Below are positions 1 through 11,600 of a DNA stretch of 60,000 bases, one piece after another. Positions within the stretch are counted from its first letter, which is position 1; each line of letters opens with the position of its first letter. Location of the stretch: the NCBI GenBank assembly GCA_037447655.1, contig JBBHKE010001395.1:250001-310000 (forward strand), read 5' to 3'. Source of the DNA: Zygnema cylindricum. Taxonomy: Eukaryota; Streptophyta; Zygnematophyceae; Zygnematales; Zygnemataceae. Position numbers and translations under genes: made by a program. The notes under the pieces were generated by a model that saw only the letters and a list, made by a program, of their open reading frames with translations, was not told where the DNA came from and made no database searches.

Positions 1-714
1 GACGAGAGGCATCTCTCGGTGAAACACTTTGGCCCTGTAAGCGATTAGTTTCTCAACAGTCCCCTGATTATCCATCTCCGGGAGGACTAGTTCTTGGGCC
101 CAAGCAGCGCCTAGAAGGATTGGATGTTGTTCAGATAAAATAAAGTAAGGGCTATAGGAGTGGTGAGAGGCTTGCCGGCTGAACCTGTATCCCATGGCAA
201 TCCACGACACCCGCCTGTCCCACTCCCCGGAATCTTCTTCAACTGTATATTTCCGTAGTGACCGCTTCAGTGTTTGTACGCACCTTTTAGCCAAACCGTC
301 AGCTTGGGGGTGGTCACGACTAGTAAGTCGATGGTCAACGAGACATTTCTCCAAAAGGGTTAAAAATTCTCCGGCTGTAGAACTTGCTCAGGCGCTCCAA
401 ATTGTGACAACACTCTCTGAAGGAAGGCATCTGCAATAGCTTTGGAGTCCTTCCGTGGCAGGACTACCAATTCGATCAACTTGGAAAAATGTTTTATCAT
501 GCAAGAACAGAGCAGTTCTCTTATCTGCTGGTTGGAAGGGGACCCCTAAGATCCAAAGACAATCGATAGAACATTCCCGGGATGGGAAGCGAATGAAGCT
601 TTGTCCCCCCTTTTTGTAAAAAGCTGCCTTAACTCGATCGCAGAACGTGCATGTCTGTACAATCCGATTAACTTGGGCCCGAAGCCCGTGCCACCAATAA
701 GATCTTATGACCAA
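1..714 (-). pseudogene. broken gypsy integrase (G1)
   Basis: The longest open piece (388-714) starts in the integrase zinc-binding region. It shows the SYWWHGL block and a CxxC (CTFCDRVKAAF) that match the same stretch of M1 (SYWWHGL, CPSCDRVKAAF). Below 388 the sequence matches the M1 integrase core in other frames. Frame changes near 390 and 470 break the protein. This is a dead copy of an enzyme that would insert element cDNA into the genome. Confidence 0.8.
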
Positions 715-1042
715 GGATGTGGTCTGTTTCTAGCCGAAGTGACGACATTGCTGATGGAGCTGGGAGATCAAAGTTTCTCGATGTGAGGGAGGGGGAACCA
801 CTTTCCTTGTCCCATCACCCATTTCCGGAGGAGAATGCCTCTATCCTAGTTATAGGCCGCAATTCGGGTCCGCACTCAAGACAATTGAACTTCAGCCAGG
901 TGGGGAAGAGGTGAACCCTGCTGGATGGATTGGAGAGAATCAGAATTGTTCCAGATATCCTTCCATCCAGCTCTTACTGATGCCTGCCCCTCCACGTGTG
1001 CTGCAAAAGTTGACAGTTCCCCCCGAGATCAGGAAAGTCATG

Positions 1043-1546
1043 CTAAGGCAGAGGAGGCTCGGATAATCCTAAAATGAGCTCCGGGTCCTCATCGTGACGA
1101 GCGTCGGTAGAGTCTAGAGTGGAGGGGTCGAGATTCCGGCTCAGTCTGTCGGCATTCCTATGGATTTCATCTGCCTGATGGATAATACTAAAATTATATT
1201 CCTGCAGAATTAAAACCTGTCTGCCGAGTTTGCTGGTCAATTTATTGTTTTAAATGATCAATTTTAGGGGTTGATGATCAGTGATGAGGGTGAATCGTAT
1301 TCCATATAGATAGGGTCGGAAATGCTGGATGGCCCAAACTGCCGCGAGAAGCTCTCCATGGTAAATGCTATAATTTCCTTCCGCTCTGTGATTGCTCGTG
1401 CTGGCGTAAGCCACCACATCTACTGCCCCTGAATCATCTATTTGTGCCAAAACTTTGCGCAATCTAAACCTGCTCCAATTGGTGTAAAGGAGGAAAGGTT
1501 GTGATGATCGGGAATCTGGAGTACTAGGTGCAGCTTCATGGCATCT
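1043..1546 (-). pseudogene. broken gypsy RNase H (G1)
   Basis: Two minus-strand open pieces separated by a stop around 1241-1249 carry the RNase H signature. FLLYTNWSRF corresponds to the first catalytic Asp region (FLLYTDWSRF in M1), followed by a GELLAAVWAIQHFRPYLYG block and TDHQPLK. The position of the first catalytic Asp is Asn here, so the fragment would be inactive even without the stop. The coding match stops at about 1546, where the C0 LTR starts. Confidence 0.82.
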
Positions 1547-2092
1547 TGAAATTCTGTGGTCTCCATTGACCCACAGAATGAGCAACCTATGTAAAGCCAC
1601 TAGAATAATATTTGACCCTTTCACTTTCCCATTGAATAAGTGCCACCCAGGAACACAAATATTTTGACGACCCTCACCCTTGTGAAGACAAGACTCTTTT
1701 GAGTCAAACCCAAAAAAAATCACTCAATTTGCTCCGTTGAGCAGTAAGTTATGGCTGGCCAAAGATGGCCTATAAATACAAAAGGTCACTAGAAGAGAGG
1801 CGCCTCAAACACGTTAAGTCCCTTAACTCCTACTCACAACTACTTAATACTCTACCCTCGGCCAATCAAAAGCGTGTATAGTAGAATAAGGTACAGTGAT
1901 GGATTGTACTTTTTGTACTGCCATTATACAACATGGCCTTCTGGTTCACACTTGTCAACATAGGAGCCATTGTTCCTCCTTCCGTCCTTTCTGGCGTCCA
2001 ATGATGTGGCGCCACGTGGCACAACGCGCTGTTGTGTTTTCGAAAGCCGCCAAAGATTCGTTCGGGTTTGGCGGGGGAGACGATGTCCAACC
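1547..2092 (-). repeat. truncated copia LTR (C0)
   Basis: It begins TGAAATTCTGTGGTCTCC, like the plus-strand left end of the other copia LTRs here (TGCAATTCTGTGTCCTCC, TGCAACTCTAAGACCTCC). It shares their inner blocks: CACCCTTGTGAAGACAAGACTC, GAGCAGTAAGTTATG and a promoter-like TATAAATA near 1770. The LTR is cut at about 2092, before the tRNA-like module seen in the full LTRs. No internal copia sequence is attached, so this is a solo or rearranged LTR joined to G1 on the left and a gypsy LTR repeat on the right. Confidence 0.75.
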
Positions 2093-3675
2093 TGTCGTGC
2101 ATGTGACAAACCAAATGATAAACATGCAACACAATCAGCTGCAAAAGAAAAGGATGAAGAAATAAGCAAAAAGGTCGTGACATAGCAGAGAATTGGTAAC
2201 AGAAATTTGTACAGGCAGCAAGCAACAAATAAACATATCAAAAGAAAATGAAAAGGTAGAGTGAGAGAGGAAGCTAGGAGGCTCAGTTTATTCTTAAGCC
2301 AACGGATAGCCACTAGGCTCCTTGGTCAGTTTAAATTCCTTACACGAGTTCGATCAATAAAGATCTAACCTAAATATCACAACACATACAATGAAAAGAT
2401 AGAAAACTGCGAACAAATCCGAGATAAATAGATTTAGCCACACGTAAAACAAATAACGAAAGTCAACCCTTATTCACTATCCCCAAGTGAACCTCACAAG
2501 CAAACCCAAAACTGTCCAAACGCAATCCAGGGTTCAACAACAGCCTGAGATATTAGGCTGAGCAGCAATCCACTTGACGGGACGAGAAAAGAAGTGAAGG
2601 GAAACCGGTTAGGCCTCCGCGTGAGCCGTGTAGATTAATTTGTAGGGCAGGTTTACAATAAAAGAAAGTAAAAGCTAAGCCGCAGAATGCTTAATGGGAA
2701 GAAAATAGCCACTAAAACTATTCAGACAATTTCACAAAAAAAATCCTCAAAGTTTAGGTCAAATCTTCCAAAAAGAGAATTCCTGAGCTTTTGAAATTGT
2801 GAGCACAAAATTCACCTTAAATTCGCTAAGTACAAAGTCTACAACTGAGCGTCTAACCTACTGTGAATACATGCGTTATATGCAGTTGTTTGAGCCTAGT
2901 TTGGATTTTGGCCAATAGTCGAATAGAATCGTCTGCCTTACGTTACAAAATCTACAACCTACGGATAAAAACCCTTCCTACACTACATGTGAATACGTGC
3001 GACCTCCAAGGGTCCACGACTTAAAATGGTACTGCGTGGAGTCCGCATCTGGACCGTCCAGTTGTCTATATCATTTGTGGGCGTAGATTCGCGTTCCATT
3101 CCACAATGACGTTGACATCATTCAGAATTGAGGTTTCAGTTCGCGACCGTCCGTACATCGATATAGATTGGAGGCGGGAGTTCTGAACGACGAAGTAAGT
3201 CGGTTTGCGAAAAGTCCCGAACAACAAACTTGGTCGGTTCGCGTGAATTCTGGCGACTGACGACTTTGCGGACATAATCTGAAATGTCCGCGGGTTTCAC
3301 GGCGTCGGACCAAAATCCGTACGGTCTTGTCGCCACCGAAATATCCTCACGAGTAAATTAGTGTGGCGTCCTTTTTTTAAAGACCACTTACATGAGGATC
3401 AAATATAATAAAAATGCAGTTAGAATGCGATTATATATACTTAAAATGCGGCGACGCGATGCGGCATGACAGCTGTTGTGCATGTGACAAACCAAATGAT
3501 AAACATGCAACACAATCACTTGCAAAAGAAAAGGATGAAGAAATAAGCAAAAAGGTGGTGACATAGCAGAGAATTAGTAGCAAAAATTTGTACAGGCAGG
3601 AAGCAACAAATAAACATATCACAAGAAAAGGAAAAGGTAGAGTGAGAGAGGAAGCTATGAGGCTCAGTTTATTCT
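2093..3675 (-). repeat. tandem LTR-like repeat, about 200 bp at 2093-2294 and 3474-3675
   Basis: Two direct copies of about 200 bp, roughly 93% identical by eye, start near GCATGTGACAAACCAAATG and end near GGCTCAGTTTATTCT. They lie 1.38 kb apart. The right copy abuts CTCCCCCC, which reads as a purine tract on the minus strand next to the G2 integrase. I read 2295-3675 as the 3' LTR of G2, with its U3 start at the right, and 2093-2294 as the start of a second LTR truncated by C0. The 1.18 kb between the copies has no recognisable coding sequence. Confidence 0.5.
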
Positions 3676-4880
3676 CCCCCCAAGCTCTTTAGCATGCCGA
3701 AGAGCTGGCCAATACGACTGGTAACTATCAGCAACCGTGACAAAACTAATGACCGTCTGGAACTGATGTTAACGGAGGAATCAAACACTCCATGTGAAAT
3801 CCCTCGTCGTAATCATCGCATTGAAGCATTGATGTTTCTCCGTCTTCTCGGTTGCAAAGTGTGCATTCTGTAGCCTCAGTGAAAGGCATACGTATATGGT
3901 CCATGTCTTGGGAGAGATCCAGTAAATAACATGGAGCACAATTCTTCGAATGCTCGCGAAAGGTTCACGTATCTGCTCCTTGAAGTCCTAGCCTGCCAAT
4001 CGTGTTTATTTCGATAATTTAGAGAATATGAGGTGAAACATCTGTGTCGAAGGTATCGAGGGTTCGCGTCGTAATTAGACATAATCCCCCACTCGGTAAG
4101 GCTTCTGTTGGGGCCGGTTGCTGCCGCTGCGTGTCGTGGCGAAGCGCAAAGTATCTCGGTGTTGGGCGAACTGCAGGTTGTCAAAAGCCATGGACAACTC
4201 TCGGGCAAAAAACAACGCTCTGTTAGTAAATTCTTCCATAAAAACCCTGTCTGATAGTAACGAAAGCGGAAAGCTTGCGGCTTTCGGGATATTCATACCC
4301 AACAAGGGTTGACGTCCAAATAAGACATAATATCGACTGAAATTAGCAAGACTCGCCTGTACCGACATTCGATACCCCATGGCAAAATAGCCAAGTGTCT
4401 CGTCCCACACTGTTATATGTTTCTCCAAGCAATGCTTGCGTAATGCCCGCTTGAAGGTCTGAACTACACGTTCCGCCAACCCATCAGCCTGTGGACGATC
4501 GCGGTTTGTTGGACGATGGTCTATGAGAGCGTCATCTAGCATTTCTTGGAATTCTCCATGGAATTCAGTCTCTTGATCCGTGAGGACTTCGGCTAGAGCG
4601 CCGTATCTCATAAGGACATGTTCATTAAAAGCGGCGGAGGTGAGCTTTGCATTTTTGTGTGGTAACGCTACTACTTCAACCCATTAGCTAAAATTTTCAA
4701 TCATGATCATTATACATTGTTTCCCCATTCGGGATATGGGAAAAATACCCGCCAAATCGCACGACCTGCGGTAAAATAACCCCTTGATGGATAATGGTTT
4801 GAGGGTAGTCTGCCGGTCGCTTAAACAGGTACGTAGCTGATCACATATTTGTTGTCCATAGCCTATTTCAGCCATGGATT
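3676..4880 (-). pseudogene. broken gypsy integrase (G2, second family)
   Basis: The best piece (4075-4611) has the integrase core: AEVLTDQETEFHGEF around the second catalytic Asp, and GLAERVVQTFKRALRKH around the catalytic Glu. It is followed by gypsy C-terminal blocks (HRDTLRF, YRVGDYV). The segment 4684-4875 carries the core start, with CDLAGIFPISRMGKQ around the first Asp. A frameshift and stops separate the parts, and no RT or gag is preserved. The sequence differs strongly from G1 and M1 in shared positions, so this is another gypsy lineage. Confidence 0.82.
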
Positions 4881-6224
4881 ACTCACGGAAGACACCCACA
4901 GACTACCCCAAAACAGCTGTGTTTCAGACAGCACAGATTACTCCACAGTAAACAAAATCACCTCAAACTGCAGCAATATGCAGTATAGCATAGACACTGT
5001 AAAATCCCAAAGTTACAGCCAAATCCACCTAGGAATCTAGAAGATAAAAGCTCTAGAGTTTCCCAAAAATAGCTGACAACTTCTCAAACTAACCAAGTAG
5101 ACTTCTCACAAAAATCTACAGAATTGACAAAATAGAATGAAACTATACAAACATATAGTTTGTAGGTCAGCAAATATCTCTACAAAGTTTTATCAAAAAC
5201 ATCAATCAGGGTGATCACACCATCAGGTCAAAATTGCAGAAAAACAGTTTGCCATGGCTTTGATAAACTTAACTATGATATTAAAATAAACCAAGTCCTA
5301 CAAGTTTATACTCAGGTTCAGTACTTAATGTATGAAGGCGTACCAGCCGTACGTAATCTACCATCTACTTAAATTAATGTGAGTATACCCGAATAATTCA
5401 AGGTATGTCAGAATAAATAAATCTACACTATTAACTAATACACAAAAAGACAAACCACTGTTGTTACAAATATTTACAAGTACACACAATCTCACAAAAT
5501 CGTATGTTGAGTCACTCAACGAAACTCCTCGAATTTCGTCAAGCAATCCGGGACGTCCAAAATGTACATCTTGTGATTTGACGCGATTTCGCGTCCCCGC
5601 TCTATGAAAAATTACGGCTGCCTTTGTCCGCCGTCCGTAGCTTTTATTCGGCACCCTTGATGTCACGCCACGTGGTCCCAAAGTCCACTTGACGAAACGA
5701 CGTCAAACCATCCAAATTTGTCCGTACCGCAATTACTTACTTCGCCATAAATACTGCCAAATTTAAATTACACCTGTCAAATAAGATTCTTTGTACCGTC
5801 TCGTCCTTTTCCATAAATGCCACCGTCGCATTATGTTTCGTACGTGCGACGTACCATTTCAACCTCTTCGAATATCTTACGTCGGATCGCTTCGCGATCC
5901 GCCGTCCTTTTCTCAAACGCATTCCATATATTACGTGCGTTGGTTCGCGTCACTCAAATTATTATTTCGTACGTCAAACTTCAATTAATTTCACTTCTCC
6001 CCCAACCCGAAAATCCATTCGTACAACCACATTAAATTCATTTAATAAATTACGCACGAAATGTCGCCTGCGCACAAAGTGTGTCGTACGCACGAAACTA
6101 ACATTTCAAAAACAACACTCCCCCGAAATTTTAGTTTCGTGCACCTGGAATAAATTATGCAGCGTGTCAAGTGTTATTGTACCTTTTTGTACCTCCAAAT
6201 TTACTCCCGTTCTCCTTTCGTTCA
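4881..6224. other. no recognisable gene
   Basis: The left half is AT-rich. At 5550-6100 there is CpG-rich sequence with many CGTACG and TTACGT words, which also occur in the window's LTRs. Open frames here are short and match nothing I recognise. It may hold the remaining internal or LTR sequence of G2, but no repeat partner is visible in the window. Confidence 0.5.
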
Positions 6225-6309
6225 AACGTCACCACTGTTTCCGCTGACGTCACCACTGCTTCTGCTGACGTCACCACTGCTTCAGCTGACGTCACCACTG
6301 CTCCAGCTG
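6225..6309 (+). repeat. 21-bp tandem repeat with TGACGTCA palindromes
   Basis: About four units of a 21-bp repeat, core GACGTCACCACTGCTTCNGCT. The 8-bp palindrome TGACGTCA occurs at 6245-6252, 6266-6273 and 6287-6294, exactly 21 bp apart, with a degenerate copy (AACGTCAC) before them. TGACGTCA is the classic CRE-type bZIP site, also recognised by plant TGA-type factors. Spacing of two helical turns puts the sites on one face of DNA. It could be an enhancer of the adjacent gag-like retroelement; that is inference. Confidence 0.8.
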
Positions 6310-6617
6310 TCTCCTGTCATGTCTTCTAAAATCCGTCCTTCCTAAACACACCATTGCTTTCACTACCTCTTTCTTTGTCTTCAAAAGTAAAACTGTCCTT
6401 CTCAAACAATTTAAAAAATTCAAAGTGCTAAATCCGAAATTCCTCAAAAGATTACTGAATGTCAAAGATCATTACCTCCCTAAAATTATTTTTCACGATG
6501 CTTTCTTTTGACCACTTTGTGCACATGTTTCCTTCTACGGTTTATCCTTTGACTTCTACTTATTTTCTTTGTTTTCTTAATAAATTTTGGTATTTCGTTA
6601 ATTTTTGAACTTTTGTT

Positions 6618-7175
6618 TTATTTTCCAATATTATAGACTTCCTCTCTTACTCCAATTTTTTGAACATTTTTCCTCTCTCCTTCTCTAAGTGTATTAATCT
6701 CCTCATGCAAATTATTTTCAGTTTCCACTTTCAAATCACCTTCACTTCCTTCTACTATTCTCACTTCAATAACCTCTTCCTCTTGTAATTCGTTATCACT
6801 CACCAATTTATCACAATATAGACTCACAAACACCGAGTCTTTTTCACTCTCTTCTTTCTCCACACTATCTTCATTGACCACACTATTTTCAATTCCTTCC
6901 ACTTCCACTTTCGCGTGCCCTTTACTTCCTTCAACTCCTCCTATTTCAGTAACCCCTTTCTTTGTGTCACTCACCAATCTATCACTGGAAACATTGACAC
7001 TAACCGAATCCTTTTCTGTTACCTGTTTCTCCACTCCTTTTTCGGTGACAGCAAATTTTCCCTTTCCTTCCTCTTTCACCATATTTCGAAAAACATAGAT
7101 AGTCGGTAAGTAAATGAATTCGTCGACGGAAGGTGTAAGCCTTTTGTCACCGGTCGAATCTTGTCCCTCATTCAC
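6618..7175 (-). CDS. acidic, Lys/Glu/Val-rich ORF of retroelement E0
   Basis: A 185-residue open frame on the minus strand, overlapping the stop of the gag-like ORF upstream by 4 nt. It is rich in Glu, Lys, Val and Ser, with an internally repeated motif (two copies of EKDSV followed by DRLVSD or DKLVSD), so it looks low-complexity. No enzyme motif is visible. The position just after the gag-like zinc-knuckle region suggests it belongs to the same element, but its function is unknown. It may be a degenerate or compositional ORF. Confidence 0.35.
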   Translation of the reverse strand: MNEGQDSTGDKRLTPSVDEFIYLPTIYVFRNMVKEEGKGKFAVTEKGVEKQVTEKDSVSVNVSSDRLVSDTKKGVTEIGGVEGSKGHAKVEVEGIENSVVNEDSVEKEESEKDSVFVSLYCDKLVSDNELQEEEVIEVRIVEGSEGDLKVETENNLHEEINTLREGERKNVQKIGVREEVYNIGK

Positions 7176-7611
7176 AAAAGCACTTCTTTCCCTCCTTGTT
7201 GAGGGTCGAACTCGGTTGTTGTCCCATCCATCTCTGAATTGTCTGTATCACATGCACTTTTATATGATGGACATACCCTAAAGGTATGTCCTAAATCATT
7301 ACAGTAAAATCGATTCTTAAGTCTATTTCCGGATTCACTTTTACTTCTAATTTTATGAAACTGAGACTTAGAGACCTCCATATTCCTCTCAAAAAACATT
7401 TTCCAATCTTCTTCATCTAGCACTATACGGATTGCTTGACTTAAGGTCCAATCCCTTTTATCAATTTGAGCTATTCTATTTGATGAATCTCTATAGTCAC
7501 TAGGTAATCCTCTCATTAATAAAACAACTCGTTGAGCATATGTAAAGCATCCTCTTGCCAAAGCATTTTTTGCAAACAATCTTTCTATACCAGTACAATA
7601 TTCCACCATGC
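7172..7611 (-). pseudogene. gag-like ORF interrupted by copia C1 (E0)
   Basis: The minus-strand frame reads RVVLLMRGLPSDYRD, the LLRGLP-type block of retroelement capsids. A zinc-knuckle remnant follows: CNDLGHTFRVC keeps Cx4Hx4C but the first Cys is missing. At the N-terminal side the frame is cut by the right-to-left insertion of C1. The 5-bp sequence CATGC at 7607-7611 is duplicated at 13970-13974, and the frame resumes there as YVGGSM before a stop. E0 is therefore older than C1. Confidence 0.6.
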
Positions 7612-8629
7612 TGCAATTCTGTGTCCTCCATTGGACTACAGAAAACAGGAAGCCTCTAGATAGTATTTAACTAACCCACTTTAAGCCACGACCAGTGCTG
7701 CCGAAGAAGGCAAACTGACAATTTGACTGCACCCTTATGCAGCCTGGACTCCCTTGAGTCCGTAGCAAAAAGAATCACTGAAAACGGCCAACCAGCCGAT
7801 AAGTTATGAGGCACCAAAAATGCCAATTTTTACAAACTCTCAAAGGGAGAGGTGACTACCTACCAAAATTTTCTAAGTCCTGATTCCTTCTAATAACTTC
7901 TATCTACTGAAGTACGGACCAATCAAATTACTGTACCGTACCAAAAAGTACTACTGCCGGTGTACCTTTTGTACGGCCTATGTACGACAAGGCTATTAAG
8001 TGGACGCGTGTCTGCTTTTTATTTGTCCGTACATTCCTCGGAATTCCTATGACCGAATGTCATCTCTCCACCTGGCTCCAGGTCATGCCACGTCACAAAA
8101 CGCGAAGGAGACCACTCCGAGATTTCGGCGATGACGTGCGCCGTCGGATTCGTAATGAGACGTAATCTTAACCGTTATAATTACTTCCAAGATATTTGTT
8201 TTGCAGTCAACCAAATGCGAGGTATTCATTCTGAAATGATGTCGTACTAAAACTGTATCTATGCACGCCGTATCTAGTTTTAGTTAAATGGATTTCTTAA
8301 TTCCTAAATGTATATATATCTATCATACTCTATAGCACTTAGCATTGGTCCTAGTCTAGTAGGATAAAGCTGACCGCTATCGGCCAACTTGACGAACCGC
8401 AGGTTCCGGGTTCAAATCCTGGGTCCGTCAAGACTATTTTTAGTAACCTTCTAAAAATAACTGCCTGTTGAACTAAGGCAGCCATGGATCAACCACCTTC
8501 TCTATCTTTCAGTGACTACAACAAGTATGGGGGCTAGAGAAAGGAGGTGGAGGCAGGCTGTCTGTCCTTTTTCTTTTTCCTAACATATTTAAACCTAGAA
8601 AATACTATAGAAATCTATGAATTTCAACA
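7612..8629 (-). repeat. C1 3' LTR
   Basis: 1018 bp. On the plus strand it runs TGCAATTCTG...TTTCAACA. It ends next to the purine tract 8630-8642, which on the minus strand reads AAAATAAGGGGAG and is the plus-strand primer. Only scattered substitutions separate it from 12953-13969. Confidence 0.93.
8346..8432 (+). other. tRNA-like module inside the LTR, antisense to C1
   Basis: The block has an A-box-like TAGTCTAGTAGG, a GACCG/CGGCC hairpin, and a T-arm with B-box-like GGTTCCGGGTTCAAATCC. A stem CTTGACG...CGTCAAG encloses the T-arm. The acceptor and anticodon arms do not form a normal tRNA, so it is tRNA-derived and not a functional tRNA gene. The same block is at 13686-13772 in the other LTR, and diverged versions occur in all other preserved LTRs. 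Confidence 0.6.
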
Positions 8630-8642
8630 CTCCCCTTATTTT
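8630..8642 (-). other. C1 polypurine tract
   Basis: On the minus strand AAAATAAGGGGAG lies directly before the 3' LTR start TGTTGAAA and right after the pol stop. C3 has AAAATAAGGAGAG at the same place. Confidence 0.8.
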
Positions 8643-11600
8643 CTAGTCTAATTTTAATTTTTCTTTTAACCCGCATTTCTCCTGACAATATTTTAATTTA
8701 GGAGAGGGCACAGGTTTGGTCATCATGTCAGCCACCATTTCTTCATCAAGCCTATACACAAGATTTAAAATTTTATTTTCAACTTTTTCTCTTACGAAGC
8801 TTAATCTTATGTCCATATGTTTTGCTTTGAAATGGTGTTTTGGATTGGCTGCATTTGCGATTGCAGCTTGATTATCGCAAAAGATTTTATGCACCCCTTC
8901 CTTTATATATCCCAGTTCTTGCAACAATGACTTCACCCACATTAGTTCTTTTACAGCAGAACAAGACGCCATATACTCAGCCTCTATAGTAGACTGAGCA
9001 ACCACCTTTTGTTGCTTACTGCTCCAACAGCAAGCTCCTTCCCCCACATACAAAACATATCCAGAAGTGCATCTTCTCATAGGTGCATCCCCATAACTAG
9101 CATCACTCCAAGTTGTGATATCACTGTGCTCCCCCCCCAAATGCAACCATAATTCTTTGATTCCAACCTGATATCTCATGACTCTCTTGGCTGCCTCCTA
9201 GTCTCTCTTCCTAGGATCATTAATACTCCTACTGAGTACTCCAACTGCTGCCGCTATGTCCGGCCTGGTACAATTTATAAAATAAATTAAACTTCCTACG
9301 ACGTGTCTATAAGGGATAGACTTCATAAACTCTCTCTCCTCTGGACTCATCTGATCATCTAAGATCATCACTCCTCCTTTTACACTCCCATCACTTACTT
9401 TTTTCAAGTCCATAGGAGTGGTACAGCTGTTAGCATTTTCCATCTGGAATTTCTGAAGCATATTACCTATTGCTTCTTTCTGAGTAAGTCTGATAATCTT
9501 CTTCCCTCTATCTCTCTCAATTTGGATCCCCAAAATATATTTTGCCTCCCCTAAATCCTTCATATCAAATCTGCCCCTAAGATCTTTATTTAGCCTATTG
9601 ATATTCTCCAAAGACTTACTTAACACAAGTAGATCATCCACATAAATTGCAATAAAAATGACACCATTCTCATCTTCAAACATATAGATAGAATGGTCAG
9701 AGCTGATCCGAATGTATCCCAGATCGGTGAGAAACTCATCTAGTTTCTTATTCCACTGTCGGGGAGCCTGTTTCAGTCCATATAAGGACTTTATGAGCCT
9801 GTAGACTTTGCTCTCTTCTCTTTCTTCTACAAACCCCTCGGGTTACCTCATAAAAATTTCTTCCTCTAACTCACCATTAAGAAAAGCAGTATTAATGTCC
9901 ATCTGGTGTATTTCCATGTCTTCCGCTGCTGCCAGACTGAGGAGAATCTTTACCGATGGGAACCGAAAAACTGTAGCAAAGGTCTCCTCATAGTCAATCC
10001 CTTTTTTTTGGGTGAACCCCTTCGCTACCAATCGAGCCTTATATCTTTCAATTGTATTATCTGGGTTTAGTTTTAGTTTAAATACCCATTTACATCCAAT
10101 ACGTTTTCTGTCTGGAGGGCAATCCACTAGCTCCCAAGTATTTGCTTCCATGATAGAAGCCATCTCATCATATATGGCTCTAATCCATCTTTCTTTCTCT
10201 GGACTATTCACTGCCTCTAAGTAAGACTGAGGCTCATCTGGGTGAGATAGCTTAGTTACCTTATGAGCAACTTGTTTTTCCTGTATCCTTTTGCTGCTTC
10301 TCCTTCCTCCCTCAAACTCCGAAGCTGGAATGGATGGAAGTCTTGGATTTCTTCTCACTGTCTCATCGGCTCCCCTGTCCATAGAAACCGGTTCTTGTCC
10401 CGCTTCTTCTATCTCCTCGAAGTCCATAGGAGTATATGAGGTTTCCGGTGAGTCTCCTGTATCTTGGATCTCCCCTGAATCTGTAATCACGGTGTCACCC
10501 ATGTCCTTTTCGGGAACGACCGAGTTCTCCTCACTTTCGGACTCAAATGTGATCCTTATCTTCTTTATATATTTGAAGGGGTCAAATGACTTCCCCTCAT
10601 CCATGACAACTAAGTGTTTGACCAGAATGATATATTTCTTTGCTAAGTCATAGAATCTATATCCCTTAACATCCTCATCATATCCCACAAAGTATCCAGG
10701 TTTTCCCTTAGCATCTAGTTTCCAGTTTTTCTTATCCGTGTCAAGACTGTAAACTTGGCTACCGAATACTTTAAGGTGTGAGATATCTGGTTTCCTTCCA
10801 ACCCATCTCTCATAAGGTGTCACTCCCTTTATAGCTGAGGTAAGGACTCTATTCTTAATGTAGTTGGCACAATTCATTGCTTCTGCCCAAAATCTCTTTC
10901 CTATTTTCTTGTCGGCCAACATACTGCGTACACTATCTCATAGTGTTCGATTTAACCTCTCAGCTACCCCATTTTGTTCCGGGTTATATGGTACAGTTTT
11001 TTGGTGCTGCACTCCCTCATCTCTCAAATATTCCTCAAACTCGTTAGAGGTATATTCCCCCCAATTATCACTCCTTATCCTCTTAATGGGGGTTTCATGC
11101 AACTTCTCACTCCAAGCTTTATATTCTTTGAAGTAAGTTGATGCTTCAGACTTATTTTTCAGAAAGTAGACTCTAGAGTATCTAGACCAATCATCAGTTA
11201 TTGTCATCATAAACCTCTTTCCTCCAACCGAAGGTATTTTTGCAGGTCCCCAAATATCTGTGTGGACCAAATCTAACACTTTCTTACCTCTATATGTGGC
11301 GGCTTTGGGAAAGGGAAGTCTGTGAGCCTTACCTTGAGCACAACCACTAGAATCATCCATCATTTCATTATCCCCACACTGAATGCCATCTCCTACCCCA
11401 AGCTTTTTCATTTCCCTTAACCTATCAAAATGCACATGCCCCAACCCCATTTGACAAATAATCACCTTAGGAACACCAACATAGTAAGCATTCTTCTTTT
11501 CATTACTCAAGTTAAGCCTAAACATTCCTTGGCTACCCTTATCTGCTGTGAAGTAAACTTCATCCCCATACTTAGCTGTAAAGACTCCCTTTCTTGTGAA

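Larger units (their letters stand above)
1..1546 (-). mobile_element. Ty3/gypsy remnant G1 (integrase to RNase H), same family as M1
   Basis: This degenerate gypsy pol segment is colinear with about 33650-35190 of element M1. The minus strand encodes, right to left, RNase H, the tether, the integrase zinc-binding domain and the start of the integrase core. The element continues past the left window edge. Several frameshifts and stops break the frame, so it is not functional. On the right it ends abruptly within the start of RNase H, where a copia LTR begins at 1547. The sequence has diverged clearly from M1, so this is an older copy or sister lineage. Whether it also carried the methyltransferase cannot be known, because that part is missing. 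Confidence 0.88.

Noticed and set aside
6157-6345. 62-codon ORF over the 21-bp repeat
   Set aside because: The frame is open only because the 21-bp unit is a multiple of three. It gives a low-complexity SPLLxLT repeat with no support as a protein.
8346-8432. Functional tRNA gene
   Set aside because: The A and B boxes are suggestive, but no 7-bp acceptor stem pairs with the sequence after the T-arm, the anticodon arm is irregular, and the block repeats in all LTRs. It is tRNA-derived LTR sequence.
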